Below, in pieces: positions 53,384 to 63,611 of a DNA stretch of 64,000 bases (position 1 is its first letter; every line of letters begins with the position of its first letter). The position numbers and the translations under genes were made by a program. Source of the stretch: Pedobacter sp. PLR (GTDB lineage: Bacteria; Bacteroidota; Bacteroidia; Sphingobacteriales; Sphingobacteriaceae); assembly GCF_026239675.1 (NCBI RefSeq), contig NZ_JAPIVQ010000006.1, forward strand, positions 186,001-250,000, in the 5' to 3' direction. The notes under the pieces were generated by a model. The model saw nothing but the letters and a program-made list of their open reading frames with translations, was not told the DNA's origin and did no database searches.

Positions 53384-54586
53384 TTACCTTCCGAACCGGA
53401 AATAATGAGAAAGCAAACCTGGCGTCCCTCTCATCATCTCCGGAATGATGTCCATTCCTGCTATAGAAAAAGTGATGCCATTTCCACCAAAACCCAAAAC
53501 AAAATAACTGTTAGGGAACTTCGGATGTGCCCCGATATAAGGCAGACCGTCTTTGGTTTCGCCAAAAGTCCCGCACCAACAAAAATCGTCAACAAACTGA
53601 TGACCTGGCAGATACTGCCTTAATGCCTTAACCAGCTTATCTCTTTTACGCCCGAGTAAAGCATCTCTTAACCTGGGATTTTTAAAATTTTCATCTTCAC
53701 CACCAACCAATAACCGGCCATCGGCTGTAGTTCGCATATACAGATATGGGGTGTCAGTATTCCAAAACAGGGTGCTTTCCATTTCCGGTGATAAGGTATG
53801 ATCTTTCTCACTTACCATCGCATAAGTACTTTTCAGCGAGACAATCTTTTCCGGCAACATCGCCTGTGTTTCATAGCCAGTACAATAAATCACCTTCCCT
53901 GCTGTAATTTGCAGCCCTGTTTCCAGCTCTGCCAGGACCTTGTTTTTGTCATATCTGACCTTTTTTAAAGCAGTTTTATCAAACACCCGCAGACCTTTTT
54001 TGGCATTATAGTGCAGGAGATTGTGCGCCAGACAAAAAGCATCCACACTTCCGCCTTCTTCTGATAAAATCCCTCCTTCTGCCTGTAAGCCATAGCGCTC
54101 TTTAATTTCCTTTTTTTCTAACCACTTCACCTTAAAACCAGCCGTCTTACGGGCATCAAGCTCCTTTTTCAACCAGGACACCTCTTTACGCCTACCTGCA
54201 AAATAAAGCGAATCCTTCCTTTCAAATCCGCAGGGCGAATCAATCTCCGCAACCAGTTCTTCTAAACGATATATGGCATCCCTGCAAGCTTTATAACTTG
54301 CAATTGCGCCTTGCGCACCTATCATTTCCGTTAACTGGTATAAGGGCACATCGATCTCATATTGTAGCATGGAAGTAGTGGCCGAGCTACTGCCATTGGC
54401 GATTTCTCTTTTGTCTATCAACACCGTATCATAGCCTTGCTTCATCATGGAATGGGCCATCAGCGCACCTGTAATTCCACTTCCTACAATTAATACTTCA
54501 CAAATGATGTTCTCCTTCAGGGAAGGATAAGTGTGCAGCAATCCATTTTTTACTAACCAGAAGGGTTCATTTGATCGGATGTTCAT
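53384..54586 (-). CDS. FAD-dependent oxidoreductase (DAO family)
   Basis: 400 residues. The dinucleotide fold is VLIVGSGITGALMAHSM at about residues 31-47, with IDKREIANGSSSATTSML (the SxxT-type flavin contact), a mid CTGYETQ and the closing FGGNGITFS. This is the DAO group with glycine and sarcosine oxidases or D-amino-acid dehydrogenases; no signal peptide, so cytoplasmic or membrane-associated. Substrate not predictable. Single gene, divergent from the M28 peptidase. Confidence 0.9.
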   Translation of the reverse strand: MNIRSNEPFWLVKNGLLHTYPSLKENIICEVLIVGSGITGALMAHSMMKQGYDTVLIDKREIANGSSSATTSMLQYEIDVPLYQLTEMIGAQGAIASYKACRDAIYRLEELVAEIDSPCGFERKDSLYFAGRRKEVSWLKKELDARKTAGFKVKWLEKKEIKERYGLQAEGGILSEEGGSVDAFCLAHNLLHYNAKKGLRVFDKTALKKVRYDKNKVLAELETGLQITAGKVIYCTGYETQAMLPEKIVSLKSTYAMVSEKDHTLSPEMESTLFWNTDTPYLYMRTTADGRLLVGGEDENFKNPRLRDALLGRKRDKLVKALRQYLPGHQFVDDFCWCGTFGETKDGLPYIGAHPKFPNSYFVLGFGGNGITFSIAGMDIIPEMMRGTPGLLSHYFRFGR

Positions 54587-54711
54587 ATTTTATGGGGCTC
54601 AGGGATTAGATAAAGGTTCTGCTTTCCCAGGAATAACAATACTTTTAACGATCTGTTTTAATCCCCAACAGCTTTAAATCCCTTATATTCGTTTTCAACC
54701 CCCTCAGCTAC

Positions 54712-55857
54712 ATGAAAAAGTGCTTGCTTCTCCTTCTGTTTATCCTGACGAAACCAGTCTTCGGACAGGATTTGAAAACGGCAAGAAAAGTGGTAGACAC
54801 ACTGACGTCCCGGGAGATGTGGGGCCGCGGTTATACCAGGGACGGCATGGACAAAGCAGCCAATTTTATCAGTGCAACCTTTAAGGATTACGGATTGATC
54901 CCCATGGACGGCAAGGACTTCAAACAAGCCTTTAGCTACCCTGTAAATACTTTCCCCGGAGAAATGATGTTGCAGATTAACGGAAAGACGCTCCTTCCGG
55001 GAAAGGATTTTTTACCAGGCCCGGAAAGCATGGGACAAAAAACACAAGGAGCATTGACGCAAAAAGACAGCGTCACGTTCCTCAACCCCGAACATCGTAT
55101 CCTCTTACTGTTAAAAGACAAACTCACCTGGTCTGTGGCACCCGCAGCAGGGGATTATACCCGGATAGAACTCGACCCTAAAGCAATATCCGGTACTCCT
55201 GAAAGTATTGAGCTCAATATGGAGAACAAATTTATTCCTGACTTTCCGGCAGCCAATATCTGTGCGATGGTAAAAGGTACCCGCAATCCCGATTCTGTCG
55301 TGTTAATTACGGCCCATTACGATCACCTGGGAGGTTTGGGGAAGGATACTTATTTCCCTGGCGCAAATGACAATGCCAGTGGCATTGCCTTATTATTGAA
55401 CCTCGCAGAATATTATGCCAACCATCCACAGCCTTATACTATGGCTTTTATTTGCTTCGCCGGCGAGGAAATCGGTCTGTCAGGCTCAAAGTATTTTACG
55501 GAAAACCCATTAATCGAGCTTAGCAAGATCCGCTTTATGACGAATGTAGATATGGTGGGAACCGGGGAAGATGGCATCACCGTAGTGAATGCAACAATTC
55601 ATCCCAAAGAATTCACCCTGCTCCGGCAGATCAATCAGGATAAAAAATACCTGACTAAAATCAATTCCAGAGGGAAAGCCGCAAATAGTGACCATTACTT
55701 TTTCACGGAAAGGGGTGTTCCTGCATTCTTTATGTATACGCAGGGGGGAATTGCTGCTTACCATGATGTTAACGATCAGGCCGCAACCTTGCCATTTACC
55801 GCATTTGAAAGCCTTTTCAAATTGTTTGTAGACTTTAACACCGCCTTAATGAAATAA
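54712..55857 (+). CDS. Secreted M28-family zinc peptidase
   Basis: 381 residues with a signal peptide ending near PVFGQ. The M28 metal site is clear: His202 and Asp204 in TAHYDHLGG, bridging Asp220 in GANDNASG, and Glu252-Glu253 in FAGEEIGLSG. A PA-like insert (about 85-190) precedes the core, as in many M28 aminopeptidases. Likely removes N-terminal residues from peptides in the periplasm. Single gene. Confidence 0.92.
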   Translation: MKKCLLLLLFILTKPVFGQDLKTARKVVDTLTSREMWGRGYTRDGMDKAANFISATFKDYGLIPMDGKDFKQAFSYPVNTFPGEMMLQINGKTLLPGKDFLPGPESMGQKTQGALTQKDSVTFLNPEHRILLLLKDKLTWSVAPAAGDYTRIELDPKAISGTPESIELNMENKFIPDFPAANICAMVKGTRNPDSVVLITAHYDHLGGLGKDTYFPGANDNASGIALLLNLAEYYANHPQPYTMAFICFAGEEIGLSGSKYFTENPLIELSKIRFMTNVDMVGTGEDGITVVNATIHPKEFTLLRQINQDKKYLTKINSRGKAANSDHYFFTERGVPAFFMYTQGGIAAYHDVNDQAATLPFTAFESLFKLFVDFNTALMK

Positions 55858-56034
55858 GCCCGGCTACCTGATAAACCCTCCTAAACCTTAAAAGGTATGG
55901 GGTAACGATTTTTCCAAAATCCTGTTGTCGGGTAAAAATTCATTTTCATAGGTCAAAACCGTCCACTCGGCTAATAAAATCTTTTCATTTTCTTATGAAA
56001 CACATCTTTACGATAAGAAAAACAAGATGATATC

Positions 56035-58431
56035 ATGAAAACGCTAAACCTCCTCCTAATTATTTTACTCCTAACGGTAAGTTACACAAAAGCACAGGAC
56101 ACTATAACTGGAAAAGTGCTGGATGAAGCTGGCCTGGCCATTCCTTTTGCCACACTAAAGTTATCATCCCCAAATGACAACACTCCCGCCCTTGTTAAAT
56201 TAACTGACCAAAACGGCGTATTCAAATTACAATATAACGCTCAACAAAAACCTTCATTAACGGTCAGCTACCTTGGTTATGCCTCCTTAATTAAGGTGCT
56301 GTCAACTGCTCAATCTAATCTCAACGATACTTTACGTCTCAGCCTTAAGCCTCAGGAAAATAATCTGGCTGAAGTTTCTATAACTGCCAGGAAAGCCCTC
56401 ATTACACAAAAGATTGATCGCCTGGTCTTAAATATCAGCAACAATTCGCTCAGTGCGGGAAAATCCTCCTTAGAGATTTTGAGTATGGCTCCAGGTGTAT
56501 TTGTGAATAACGGCGTCATTTCAATTAATGGTAATGCCGGAACCAGGGTCATGGTTAATGGAAAAATTCTACCACTTAACGGGGATGATTTAACAAATTA
56601 TCTGAACAACCTTCGCGCAGATGACATCGAATCTATAGAGGTGATTGCGCATCCGCCAGCCGAATACGAAGCACAAGGAACGGGGGGGATGCTCAATATC
56701 ATTTTAAAAAAGCAAAGCGCTGCGGGGATCAACGGATCTATTAATGCGGGTTATACTCAGGGTCGATATGCCGGGACCAATGAAGGTGTTCGTCTAAATT
56801 TCAAGGAGGACAAAACCGTTTTTTTTGTCAACTATACCTTCAATAAATTAAAAAGCTATGAAGATAACGAGATCAACAGACAGTATGTTAATCAACCCTA
56901 TCAATTTGCAGAAGCCGCCAGCTACATCAACAATAACACCGGACACAGGATAAATACCGGGTTGATCTATGATTTATCAAAGACACAATATATTGGGCTT
57001 GATTATGCTGGCTCATTTAACAGAAAAACGGCTACTTCACAGTCTGTTGCCACTGTAGATTACCCGAATAACGAACAGGACCTCAGAAATATCGGCACAT
57101 TTCCAGTAGGCACAAAGACCAACTATCATAATATTGGCCTGAATTATAACATCACTTTCGATAAATCCGGATCCGGTTTCCAATTATTAGCAGATTACAC
57201 GAGCAATAAACTGACGAAAAACAGTGCCGCCTATAGTGCCTTCTACAATGATAGCGACGTACGCTTGTCGGACACGGCATTCAGAAATACCACGCCAGGC
57301 AATGCTTCCATTTATACGGCTGATGCCAGATATCTGAAGGTTTTTGGCAAAAATAACAGCGTAACTTTTGGAGCAAAAGGCGTTTCCAGTGTGATTAAAA
57401 ACAGTGCTACATTTGAAGGGCTGGAAGATGGTGACTGGAAAAACAATCCTGAACAAGCTTACCGTTATGATTACAAAGAAAAAATCCTTGCTGGTTATTT
57501 CAACTATACTGGTAAAATATTCAATACTGATGTTAAACTGGGAATGCGTGGGGAGTATACAACAACGTCCGGTAATTTAGTGACCTCCAATATGCTGACT
57601 GAAACAGCTAATTTCAATTTGTTTCCCTCTTTGTTTTTGAAACATGGCTTGAATAAAGATGGAGATAATTATTTGTCATTATATTATGGCAGAAGAATTG
57701 CCCGCCCTTCCTACAACACCTTAAATCCTTATGAATCTTACCTCAACAACTATGCTGTAGGCCGTGGAAACCCATATTTAAAACCATCCTTTAGCAATGT
57801 TTATGAAATCGGATTCACCTTAAAAGGCAAATATTCTTTTAAAGCCGGTTATCAAAATGACAAAGACCTGGTTTCACAACTTATCAAAATTGACGAGCAA
57901 AACCCCTTGTTAGCGATCTATACCTATGAAAATTTCGGAAACAACAAAAATTTAAGTTTATCGGTTAATGTTCCTGTTTCCATCACCGAATGGTGGGAAT
58001 CGAATACGAACGTTGAAATCAGGCATCAAAAAATCAATACCCCAGACTTAACCATCGGTAAAGGGATGGTTGCCCTGCAAATGAATCATGATTTCAAGCT
58101 ATCACCAAAAACAAGCATCAACCTGAATGCCTTCTATCTTTCGAATCTGATTGGCGGCAACTTTCTTGCAAAGAATCTGGTTAGCCTGGACATTGGTGCT
58201 CAGCACAAACTTTTAAACAATAAGTTGTTGCTAAAAACCACCATATCAGATCCCTTCTATACGTACAAAATAAAAGGGACAACGGTTTACAAGGATTACA
58301 GCTCAAAACTGAGTCAAAGAAGACAAACCAGAACATTTAATGTGTCCATGAACTATAATTTTGATCTGGGAAAAGCATTTAAATCCAAAATATTGCAAAA
58401 AAGCAGTGAAGAGGAAGGAAAGCGCTTGTGA
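56035..58431 (+). CDS. TonB-receptor-like outer-membrane beta-barrel protein
   Basis: 798 residues. Signal peptide to about 20, a CarboxypepD_reg domain (ITGKVLDEAGLAIPFATLKL ...), a plug domain (about 120-225, with SAGKSSLEILSMAPGVFVN in parts and GTGGMLNIILK), and a large barrel of the OMP_b-brl_3 type to the C-terminus. No SusD partner follows, so it is not a classical polysaccharide locus. Directly downstream lie two LytS kinases and a LytTR regulator on the same strand, a recurrent Bacteroidetes neighbourhood, so they may sense or control this porter. The 177 bases upstream hold no clear promoter. Confidence 0.9.
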   Translation: MKTLNLLLIILLLTVSYTKAQDTITGKVLDEAGLAIPFATLKLSSPNDNTPALVKLTDQNGVFKLQYNAQQKPSLTVSYLGYASLIKVLSTAQSNLNDTLRLSLKPQENNLAEVSITARKALITQKIDRLVLNISNNSLSAGKSSLEILSMAPGVFVNNGVISINGNAGTRVMVNGKILPLNGDDLTNYLNNLRADDIESIEVIAHPPAEYEAQGTGGMLNIILKKQSAAGINGSINAGYTQGRYAGTNEGVRLNFKEDKTVFFVNYTFNKLKSYEDNEINRQYVNQPYQFAEAASYINNNTGHRINTGLIYDLSKTQYIGLDYAGSFNRKTATSQSVATVDYPNNEQDLRNIGTFPVGTKTNYHNIGLNYNITFDKSGSGFQLLADYTSNKLTKNSAAYSAFYNDSDVRLSDTAFRNTTPGNASIYTADARYLKVFGKNNSVTFGAKGVSSVIKNSATFEGLEDGDWKNNPEQAYRYDYKEKILAGYFNYTGKIFNTDVKLGMRGEYTTTSGNLVTSNMLTETANFNLFPSLFLKHGLNKDGDNYLSLYYGRRIARPSYNTLNPYESYLNNYAVGRGNPYLKPSFSNVYEIGFTLKGKYSFKAGYQNDKDLVSQLIKIDEQNPLLAIYTYENFGNNKNLSLSVNVPVSITEWWESNTNVEIRHQKINTPDLTIGKGMVALQMNHDFKLSPKTSINLNAFYLSNLIGGNFLAKNLVSLDIGAQHKLLNNKLLLKTTISDPFYTYKIKGTTVYKDYSSKLSQRRQTRTFNVSMNYNFDLGKAFKSKILQKSSEEEGKRL

Positions 58432-58512
58432 AAAAACTTAGTTTTACGCGAAGAAATAAAATACATTAAGAAATAAAAGTAAGCCTGCTAGAAACCGTTT
58501 TAATTTAAAATC

Positions 58513-59625
58513 ATGTCCAACTTCATTATATGGTTTCACTCTTTTTACCAGAGGACGAACAGAGTTACCCTACATTTAGCCATGTGGCTGGCTTTTGGAA
58601 TCTTCATAGAGCTGGGTTTAATCCTCAGTCATAAAGTCTCCTTCTATTCCTCACTGTTTTTTCTGCTGCACCGCATTGCATTAAATGTGGTGCTGTTTTA
58701 CTTGTTTTTTTATTGGATTCTTCCTCAGTTTATACTTAAAAGGAAGATCTTAGCATCCGTTTTATTGAGTATCGGACTAATTTATATTTCTGAGATCATT
58801 CAATATTTAGGGATGATATTCACCTATCATTATGGAGAAGTAGACAATCCGATTATGAAGATCCAGTTCGAAAAAATGGCTGAGCAAGGCTTTTTCCATA
58901 TTTTTTCCTTCAAGAACATCATGGGTGATCTGATTTTCATTATCGCCTCACTATCCCCGTTTTTCTGCATTAAGATATTGGTCGACATTATGAAACTGGC
59001 CTATAAGCGTACGCAGCTGGAGAAAGAGAAAGCACTTATGGAGATCAACTTTTTAAAGTCACAGCTGAACCCACATTTCCTATTTAATACACTAAATAGT
59101 CTCTATATCCTGAATATGAAAAAGGATAAAGCGGCATCAGACCTCATTTTGGAACTGTCAGAAACATTAAGATATACTTTGTATGAATCCAATACAGAAC
59201 AAGTAAGCTTAGACAGGGAACTGGATTTTCTGGAAAACTATGTAAAGCTGGAAAGTGTGCGGTACCCTGCACATACCAGAATAGAATTCGATTGTGACAG
59301 GTCTGCCGCCGGAGTTCTCAATATCTCTCCTTTGCTCACTTTCCCTTTTATTGAAAATGCCTTTAAACATGGATTGGGGACTTCTTTGAAGGATGCATGG
59401 ATAGAAATAACCGCGAGAGTGGTTGGTCACACTTTTCATTTTAACATCAGGAATAGTAAAAATGATGAAAATAACGGCACACAACTAAAGGAGTACGTTG
59501 GGGGAATAGGTGTATCGAACACCAAAAAAAGATTAGCGCTTTTATATCCGGGAAAGCACATTTTAGAGATTGTGAATACCTCAGACGAATACAGTATAGA
59601 ATTAATGATCAACCTTAAATCATGA
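58513..59625 (+). CDS. LytS/YehU-type sensor histidine kinase, copy 1
   Basis: 370 residues. Four or more N-terminal membrane helices (about 20-160) with no separate sensor domain, then a His_kinase domain: phospho-acceptor His188 in SQLNPHFLFNTLNS and the ATPase lid FPFIENAFKHGLG with a G-box GGIGVSNTKKRL. Partner of the LytTR regulator two genes on. Its stop codon overlaps the ATG of a close paralogue (copy 2). Confidence 0.93.
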   Translation: MSNFIIWFHSFYQRTNRVTLHLAMWLAFGIFIELGLILSHKVSFYSSLFFLLHRIALNVVLFYLFFYWILPQFILKRKILASVLLSIGLIYISEIIQYLGMIFTYHYGEVDNPIMKIQFEKMAEQGFFHIFSFKNIMGDLIFIIASLSPFFCIKILVDIMKLAYKRTQLEKEKALMEINFLKSQLNPHFLFNTLNSLYILNMKKDKAASDLILELSETLRYTLYESNTEQVSLDRELDFLENYVKLESVRYPAHTRIEFDCDRSAAGVLNISPLLTFPFIENAFKHGLGTSLKDAWIEITARVVGHTFHFNIRNSKNDENNGTQLKEYVGGIGVSNTKKRLALLYPGKHILEIVNTSDEYSIELMINLKS

Positions 59626-60752
59626 ATAACACGACAACTCCTGCTAATCAAGACTTTATTTTATGGTTTCATTCCTACTATACCAAAGAAAGGCGCATTG
59701 GGCTTCATGTCCTGATGTGGTTAATTTATGGGGCAATCATAGAAACCAGCTTGCTCCTGACTACTGATCTCTCCATTAATGCATCGCTTCTTATTCTCAT
59801 TGACGTTCTTCTTGGAAATTTTATCATTTTTTATCCTTTTTTCTATTTCATTTACCCGCATTTAATTCGAAAGAAGAAGATCATTCTGAGCATATTAAGT
59901 ACCATTGCCTTAATTTATTTATGGCGGGTAAACGGATACCTAAACGATTTACTGATTAACCAATTTTCTTATATAGATGATGAGGTCTTCAGAAGAAAAC
60001 AAGAGATTAGACTACAAAATGGATTCCTGCATATTTTTACTTTTGAAAGGCTATTTGGTGGGTTTATAGACATCATCTATTCCCTTTCACCTGTTTTTTG
60101 CCTGAAGATCATTGTAGAGATGCTTAAATCTGCCTATAGGACTACGGAAATGGAAAAAGAAAAGGCAGCCATAGAAATCGCCTATTTAAAGTCGCAGCTC
60201 AATCCTCATTTCTTGTTCAATACTTTAAATAGCATCTACATCTTAAATATGAAGGAAGACGAGGCAGCCGCTGATGTCATCTTAGACTTGTCAGATACGC
60301 TAAGATATACCTTATATGAATCAAATAAAGAGAAAGTCAGGCTCCAACAGGAAATTGACTTCCTGAACAATTATGTGAATCTGGAACGCGTACGGCTAAA
60401 TAAAAAAACCAGCGTAGTGGTCAATTGCGACCTTTCCGGAGTAGATGCCCTTAGTATTTCTCCTTTACTGATGTTCCCGTTTCTGGAAAATGCATTCAAA
60501 CATGGCCTGGGTAACTCTATAGAGAATCCATGGCTGGAAATAAACGTTAAAGTACTGGATAATACCTTCCATTTTGATATTAAAAACAGTAAAGAAGCTG
60601 AAAAGAACAATAATGAGTTAAAAGAGTATTTTGGTGGCATAGGCGTGGAAAATACAAAAAAAAGACTCGCACTTTTATATCCGAACCGACATATATTAGA
60701 AATTAAAAGCACCTCTGAATATTACCATACCAATTTAAAAATCAAGCTATAA
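59622..60752 (+). CDS. LytS/YehU-type sensor histidine kinase, copy 2
   Basis: 376 residues, with the same build as the preceding gene: membrane segments, His196 in SQLNPHFLFNTLNS, FPFLENAFKHGLG and GGIGVENTKKRLAL. The H-box to the middle is nearly identical to copy 1, while the membrane part differs more, so this is a tandem duplication that has diverged in its input end. ATGA overlap with copy 1, and one base separates its stop from the regulator gene. Confidence 0.93.
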   Translation: MNNTTTPANQDFILWFHSYYTKERRIGLHVLMWLIYGAIIETSLLLTTDLSINASLLILIDVLLGNFIIFYPFFYFIYPHLIRKKKIILSILSTIALIYLWRVNGYLNDLLINQFSYIDDEVFRRKQEIRLQNGFLHIFTFERLFGGFIDIIYSLSPVFCLKIIVEMLKSAYRTTEMEKEKAAIEIAYLKSQLNPHFLFNTLNSIYILNMKEDEAAADVILDLSDTLRYTLYESNKEKVRLQQEIDFLNNYVNLERVRLNKKTSVVVNCDLSGVDALSISPLLMFPFLENAFKHGLGNSIENPWLEINVKVLDNTFHFDIKNSKEAEKNNNELKEYFGGIGVENTKKRLALLYPNRHILEIKSTSEYYHTNLKIKL

Positions 60753-60753
60753 T

Positions 60754-61473
60754 ATGAGCGAATATATAAGATGCCTCGTTGTTGATAATGAACCTTTAAA
60801 TTTAGAAATCATGGAAAGCTTTATCGGTAAAGTCGACTATCTGAAGTTTGAGGGTAAGTGTGAAAATGCATTTGAAGCGATTGATTTCCTTCAAAAGAAT
60901 GAAATTGATCTGTTATTCTCCGATATCCAAATGCCCAAAATCAATGGATTGGAGATGGTCCAGTCTTTAGCAAATCCACCGGCAATTATCTTCGCCACCG
61001 CTTTTGGTGAATATGCACTCGATGGTTTTGATATCGGTATCGTAGATTATCTGCTGAAGCCCATCTCCTTTTCCAGGTTCCTGAAAGCCTGCAATAAAGC
61101 GAAATTACAGATTGAACAATCCAGGGTTAAAGGATCTTCCAGCAGCCCTTCAAATGAAAATGGGCACCTCTTTATCAAAGAAAATGATAAACTGACGAAA
61201 GTGTTGTTTACAGATATTCTTTATGTAGAGGCCATGGGAGATTATGTTAAAGTCATCACTAAAACAGCAACACTGGTTACCTATTCAACGTTTAAGGGCT
61301 TTGAAGAGCGTCTGCAGCATAAGAAATTCGTAAGAACCCATAAATCATTTATTGTACAGATCAACGCGATCAAAACCATCACCGGAAACATTGTGGTTCT
61401 TGAGGATGATAGTGCGATTCCGATCTCTAAAAACTACAGGGAAAGTTTTCTTGCAGTAGTAACGGAGGGTTAA
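60754..61473 (+). CDS. LytTR-type response regulator
   Basis: 239 residues. Receiver domain (about 1-120) with phospho-acceptor Asp57 in LLFSDIQMPKING and the KPISF lysine region, then a LytTR DNA-binding domain (about 140-237: LFIKENDKL, YVEAMGDYVKV, FVRTHKSFIVQI). Activated by one or both kinases upstream, it should bind direct-repeat sites; the barrel gene is a possible target, by position only. Confidence 0.95.
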   Translation: MSEYIRCLVVDNEPLNLEIMESFIGKVDYLKFEGKCENAFEAIDFLQKNEIDLLFSDIQMPKINGLEMVQSLANPPAIIFATAFGEYALDGFDIGIVDYLLKPISFSRFLKACNKAKLQIEQSRVKGSSSSPSNENGHLFIKENDKLTKVLFTDILYVEAMGDYVKVITKTATLVTYSTFKGFEERLQHKKFVRTHKSFIVQINAIKTITGNIVVLEDDSAIPISKNYRESFLAVVTEG

Positions 61474-61591
61474 TTAACTGTACACCAACAACAAACACTC
61501 CGATTCTCAACCATAACGGAGCCAGAAGCAATAAAACCAGGCTAAGTGTTTTTCCGTAGATACCCAAAACCTTCTACTAAAACACCTACCT

Positions 61592-63133
61592 ATGAAAAAC
61601 TTTAACTTAAAAGGGATTCTCCTGAGGAAATCCCTGTTCCTACTGCTGCTTTTTGCGGCAATCATAACGGCTTGCAAGAAAGATAAGGATCCAGTTATTG
61701 AACCGCCAACACTACCTGTTGCAGGCCCGGATCAGGTTTTTTACGCTTTATCCAACAACAGTCTGCTCAAATTTAACGCGAAAAACATAAGCACAGCAAT
61801 GTCTACCGTTGCCATTACCGGGCTTACCGGTAACGAAAAAATACTGAGTATTGACTTCCGCCCTGCCACAGGAGAACTTTACGGAGTAAGTAATACCAAT
61901 AAGTTATTTGTGATCCGGTTAAATGGGGCTGCCAGAGCAATTGGAACAGGCATTAGTCCTGTAATTAACGGCACTGCTGTTTCTCTGGATTTTAACCCAA
62001 CCGTAGACCGCATCCGACTGATCACCAACACAGGCCAAAACCTTAGGTTACATCCGGAAACAGGTGCTGTAGCTGCCACAGATGGCAATATTAATGGCGT
62101 TACCAATCCCAATATCTCAGGCGCAGCTTATACAAACAGCAAAGCCGGAGCCGCAACAACCGTTCTTTTTGACATCGATCTGACCAGCAAAAAGCTCTAT
62201 AAACAAGACCCGCCAAACGACGGGAAATTGGTAGAAGTTGGCGCACTAGGTGTAGAAATTGGCAGTAGTGCCGCGTTTGACATTTCGCCGGACAATACCA
62301 AAGTTCTGGCTGCGGGTACTATTGCCGGCGCATCCAGCCTTTACACCATCAATCTGGAAACCGGAAAAGCGACTTTTGCAGGAAAATTCCCTGCATCCAG
62401 TCCAATTGAAGGCCTGGCTATACCTACAGATCCTGTAGCCTATGCAGTGGACAATGCCAACAACTTTTTAATCTTTAACCCAATGAATCCGGCAGCAATG
62501 GTCATTAAGCCAATCACAGGTTTAGCACCAGCGGAAACGGTGCTTGGCATCGACTTCAGACCGGTTAACGGCCAGATTTATGCTTTAGGAAGTACCAGCA
62601 GATTGTATACCGTAAATGCCGCAACGGGCGCCTTCACCCCGCTGGGCTCGGGAGTCCTGACTACCCTACTCACCGGCACTAGCTATGGCTTTGATTTCAA
62701 CCCTATGGCAGACCGCATTCGTGTGGTTGGCAATAATGGTCAGAATTTACGCTTAAACCCTGAAACAGGTGCTGTAGCCGCGATAGATGCCATCTTGAAA
62801 CCAGGAACTCCATCCGTTAGTGCCGCCGCATATACCAATAACTTTGCCGGAGCCACAGAAACCGTACTATTCGATATCGACCATGTCACCGATAAACTTT
62901 ACAAACAAACTCCGCCAAATGACGGGATTTTAGTAGAGGTCGGCAGCCTGGGCATCAATGTAGAAAGCACCAATGGTTTTGACATCGGCAGTAACTCCGG
63001 AACAGGGTACGCCATTTTTACCATTGGCGCCCTGAACAAAATATATACGATTAACCTAACCAGCGGGATAGCTACATCGGTTGCTGATTTCCCGAAAACA
63101 GTTACCGCAATGACCCTTGGCTTAGGCATGTAA
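61592..63133 (+). CDS. Lipoprotein with two DUF4394 domains
   Basis: 513 residues. Lipoprotein signal with the lipobox ending at Cys28 (ITACKK). Two DUF4394 copies, about residues 45-280 and 285-513, each with LSIDFRPATGELYG-type start, FDFNP..DRIR.V.N.GQNLRL.PETGAVAA and AAYTN...VLFDID...LYKQ.PPNDG. This domain is usually single. Beta-propeller-like repeats are probable. Anchored to a membrane facing the periplasm or surface. Function unknown. Placed after the LytTR regulator, in a possible readthrough relation. Confidence 0.88.
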   Translation: MKNFNLKGILLRKSLFLLLLFAAIITACKKDKDPVIEPPTLPVAGPDQVFYALSNNSLLKFNAKNISTAMSTVAITGLTGNEKILSIDFRPATGELYGVSNTNKLFVIRLNGAARAIGTGISPVINGTAVSLDFNPTVDRIRLITNTGQNLRLHPETGAVAATDGNINGVTNPNISGAAYTNSKAGAATTVLFDIDLTSKKLYKQDPPNDGKLVEVGALGVEIGSSAAFDISPDNTKVLAAGTIAGASSLYTINLETGKATFAGKFPASSPIEGLAIPTDPVAYAVDNANNFLIFNPMNPAAMVIKPITGLAPAETVLGIDFRPVNGQIYALGSTSRLYTVNAATGAFTPLGSGVLTTLLTGTSYGFDFNPMADRIRVVGNNGQNLRLNPETGAVAAIDAILKPGTPSVSAAAYTNNFAGATETVLFDIDHVTDKLYKQTPPNDGILVEVGSLGINVESTNGFDIGSNSGTGYAIFTIGALNKIYTINLTSGIATSVADFPKTVTAMTLGLGM

Positions 63134-63278
63134 CCTTCTTTTATCTACTTATGACGACAGCTGTATCCCTTCGGATATGGCTGTTTTTCTTAAATCCCCT
63201 GCAGGAAATCTTTACATAAAATGTTTTCTTTAAACCAATTTCCCTTAATTTCGTTGTTATAATAAAATAAACAAGCTT

Positions 63279-63584
63279 ATGTTCGAAAAATTAATGGCTG
63301 CACAAAAGCAGGCCGAAGAGATAAAAAAGAGATTAGATACCGTTTCTGTTTTTGGTGAAGTAGAAGGTGGTGCTATTCGCATTACTGCAACAGCAAACAA
63401 AGCGATTACCGCCGTAGAGATCGATGAAGAATTTTACAAACAAGCAGATAAAGAAGAATTAGAAGAGCTCTTGTTAACTGCCATCAACAAAGCTTTAGCA
63501 CAGGCAGAGCAAGTAAGCGCACATGAAATGCAAGCTGCGACTCAGTCGATGATGGGTGGTCTTGGCGGAATGTTCGGCCAATAG
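63279..63584 (+). CDS. ybaB: YbaB/EbfC nucleoid-associated protein
   Basis: 101 residues, KRLDTVSVFGEVEGGAIRITATANKAI in parts, helix-strand-helix with a short Met/Gly-rich tail (MMGGLGGMFGQ) that is usual for the family. Forms tweezer-like dimers that bind DNA. In many bacteria it sits beside dnaX-recR; here it does not. Confidence 0.93.
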   Translation: MFEKLMAAQKQAEEIKKRLDTVSVFGEVEGGAIRITATANKAITAVEIDEEFYKQADKEELEELLLTAINKALAQAEQVSAHEMQAATQSMMGGLGGMFGQ

Positions 63585-63611
63585 TCGTTTTTAACCTTAA
63601 CTTTTAGCCTC

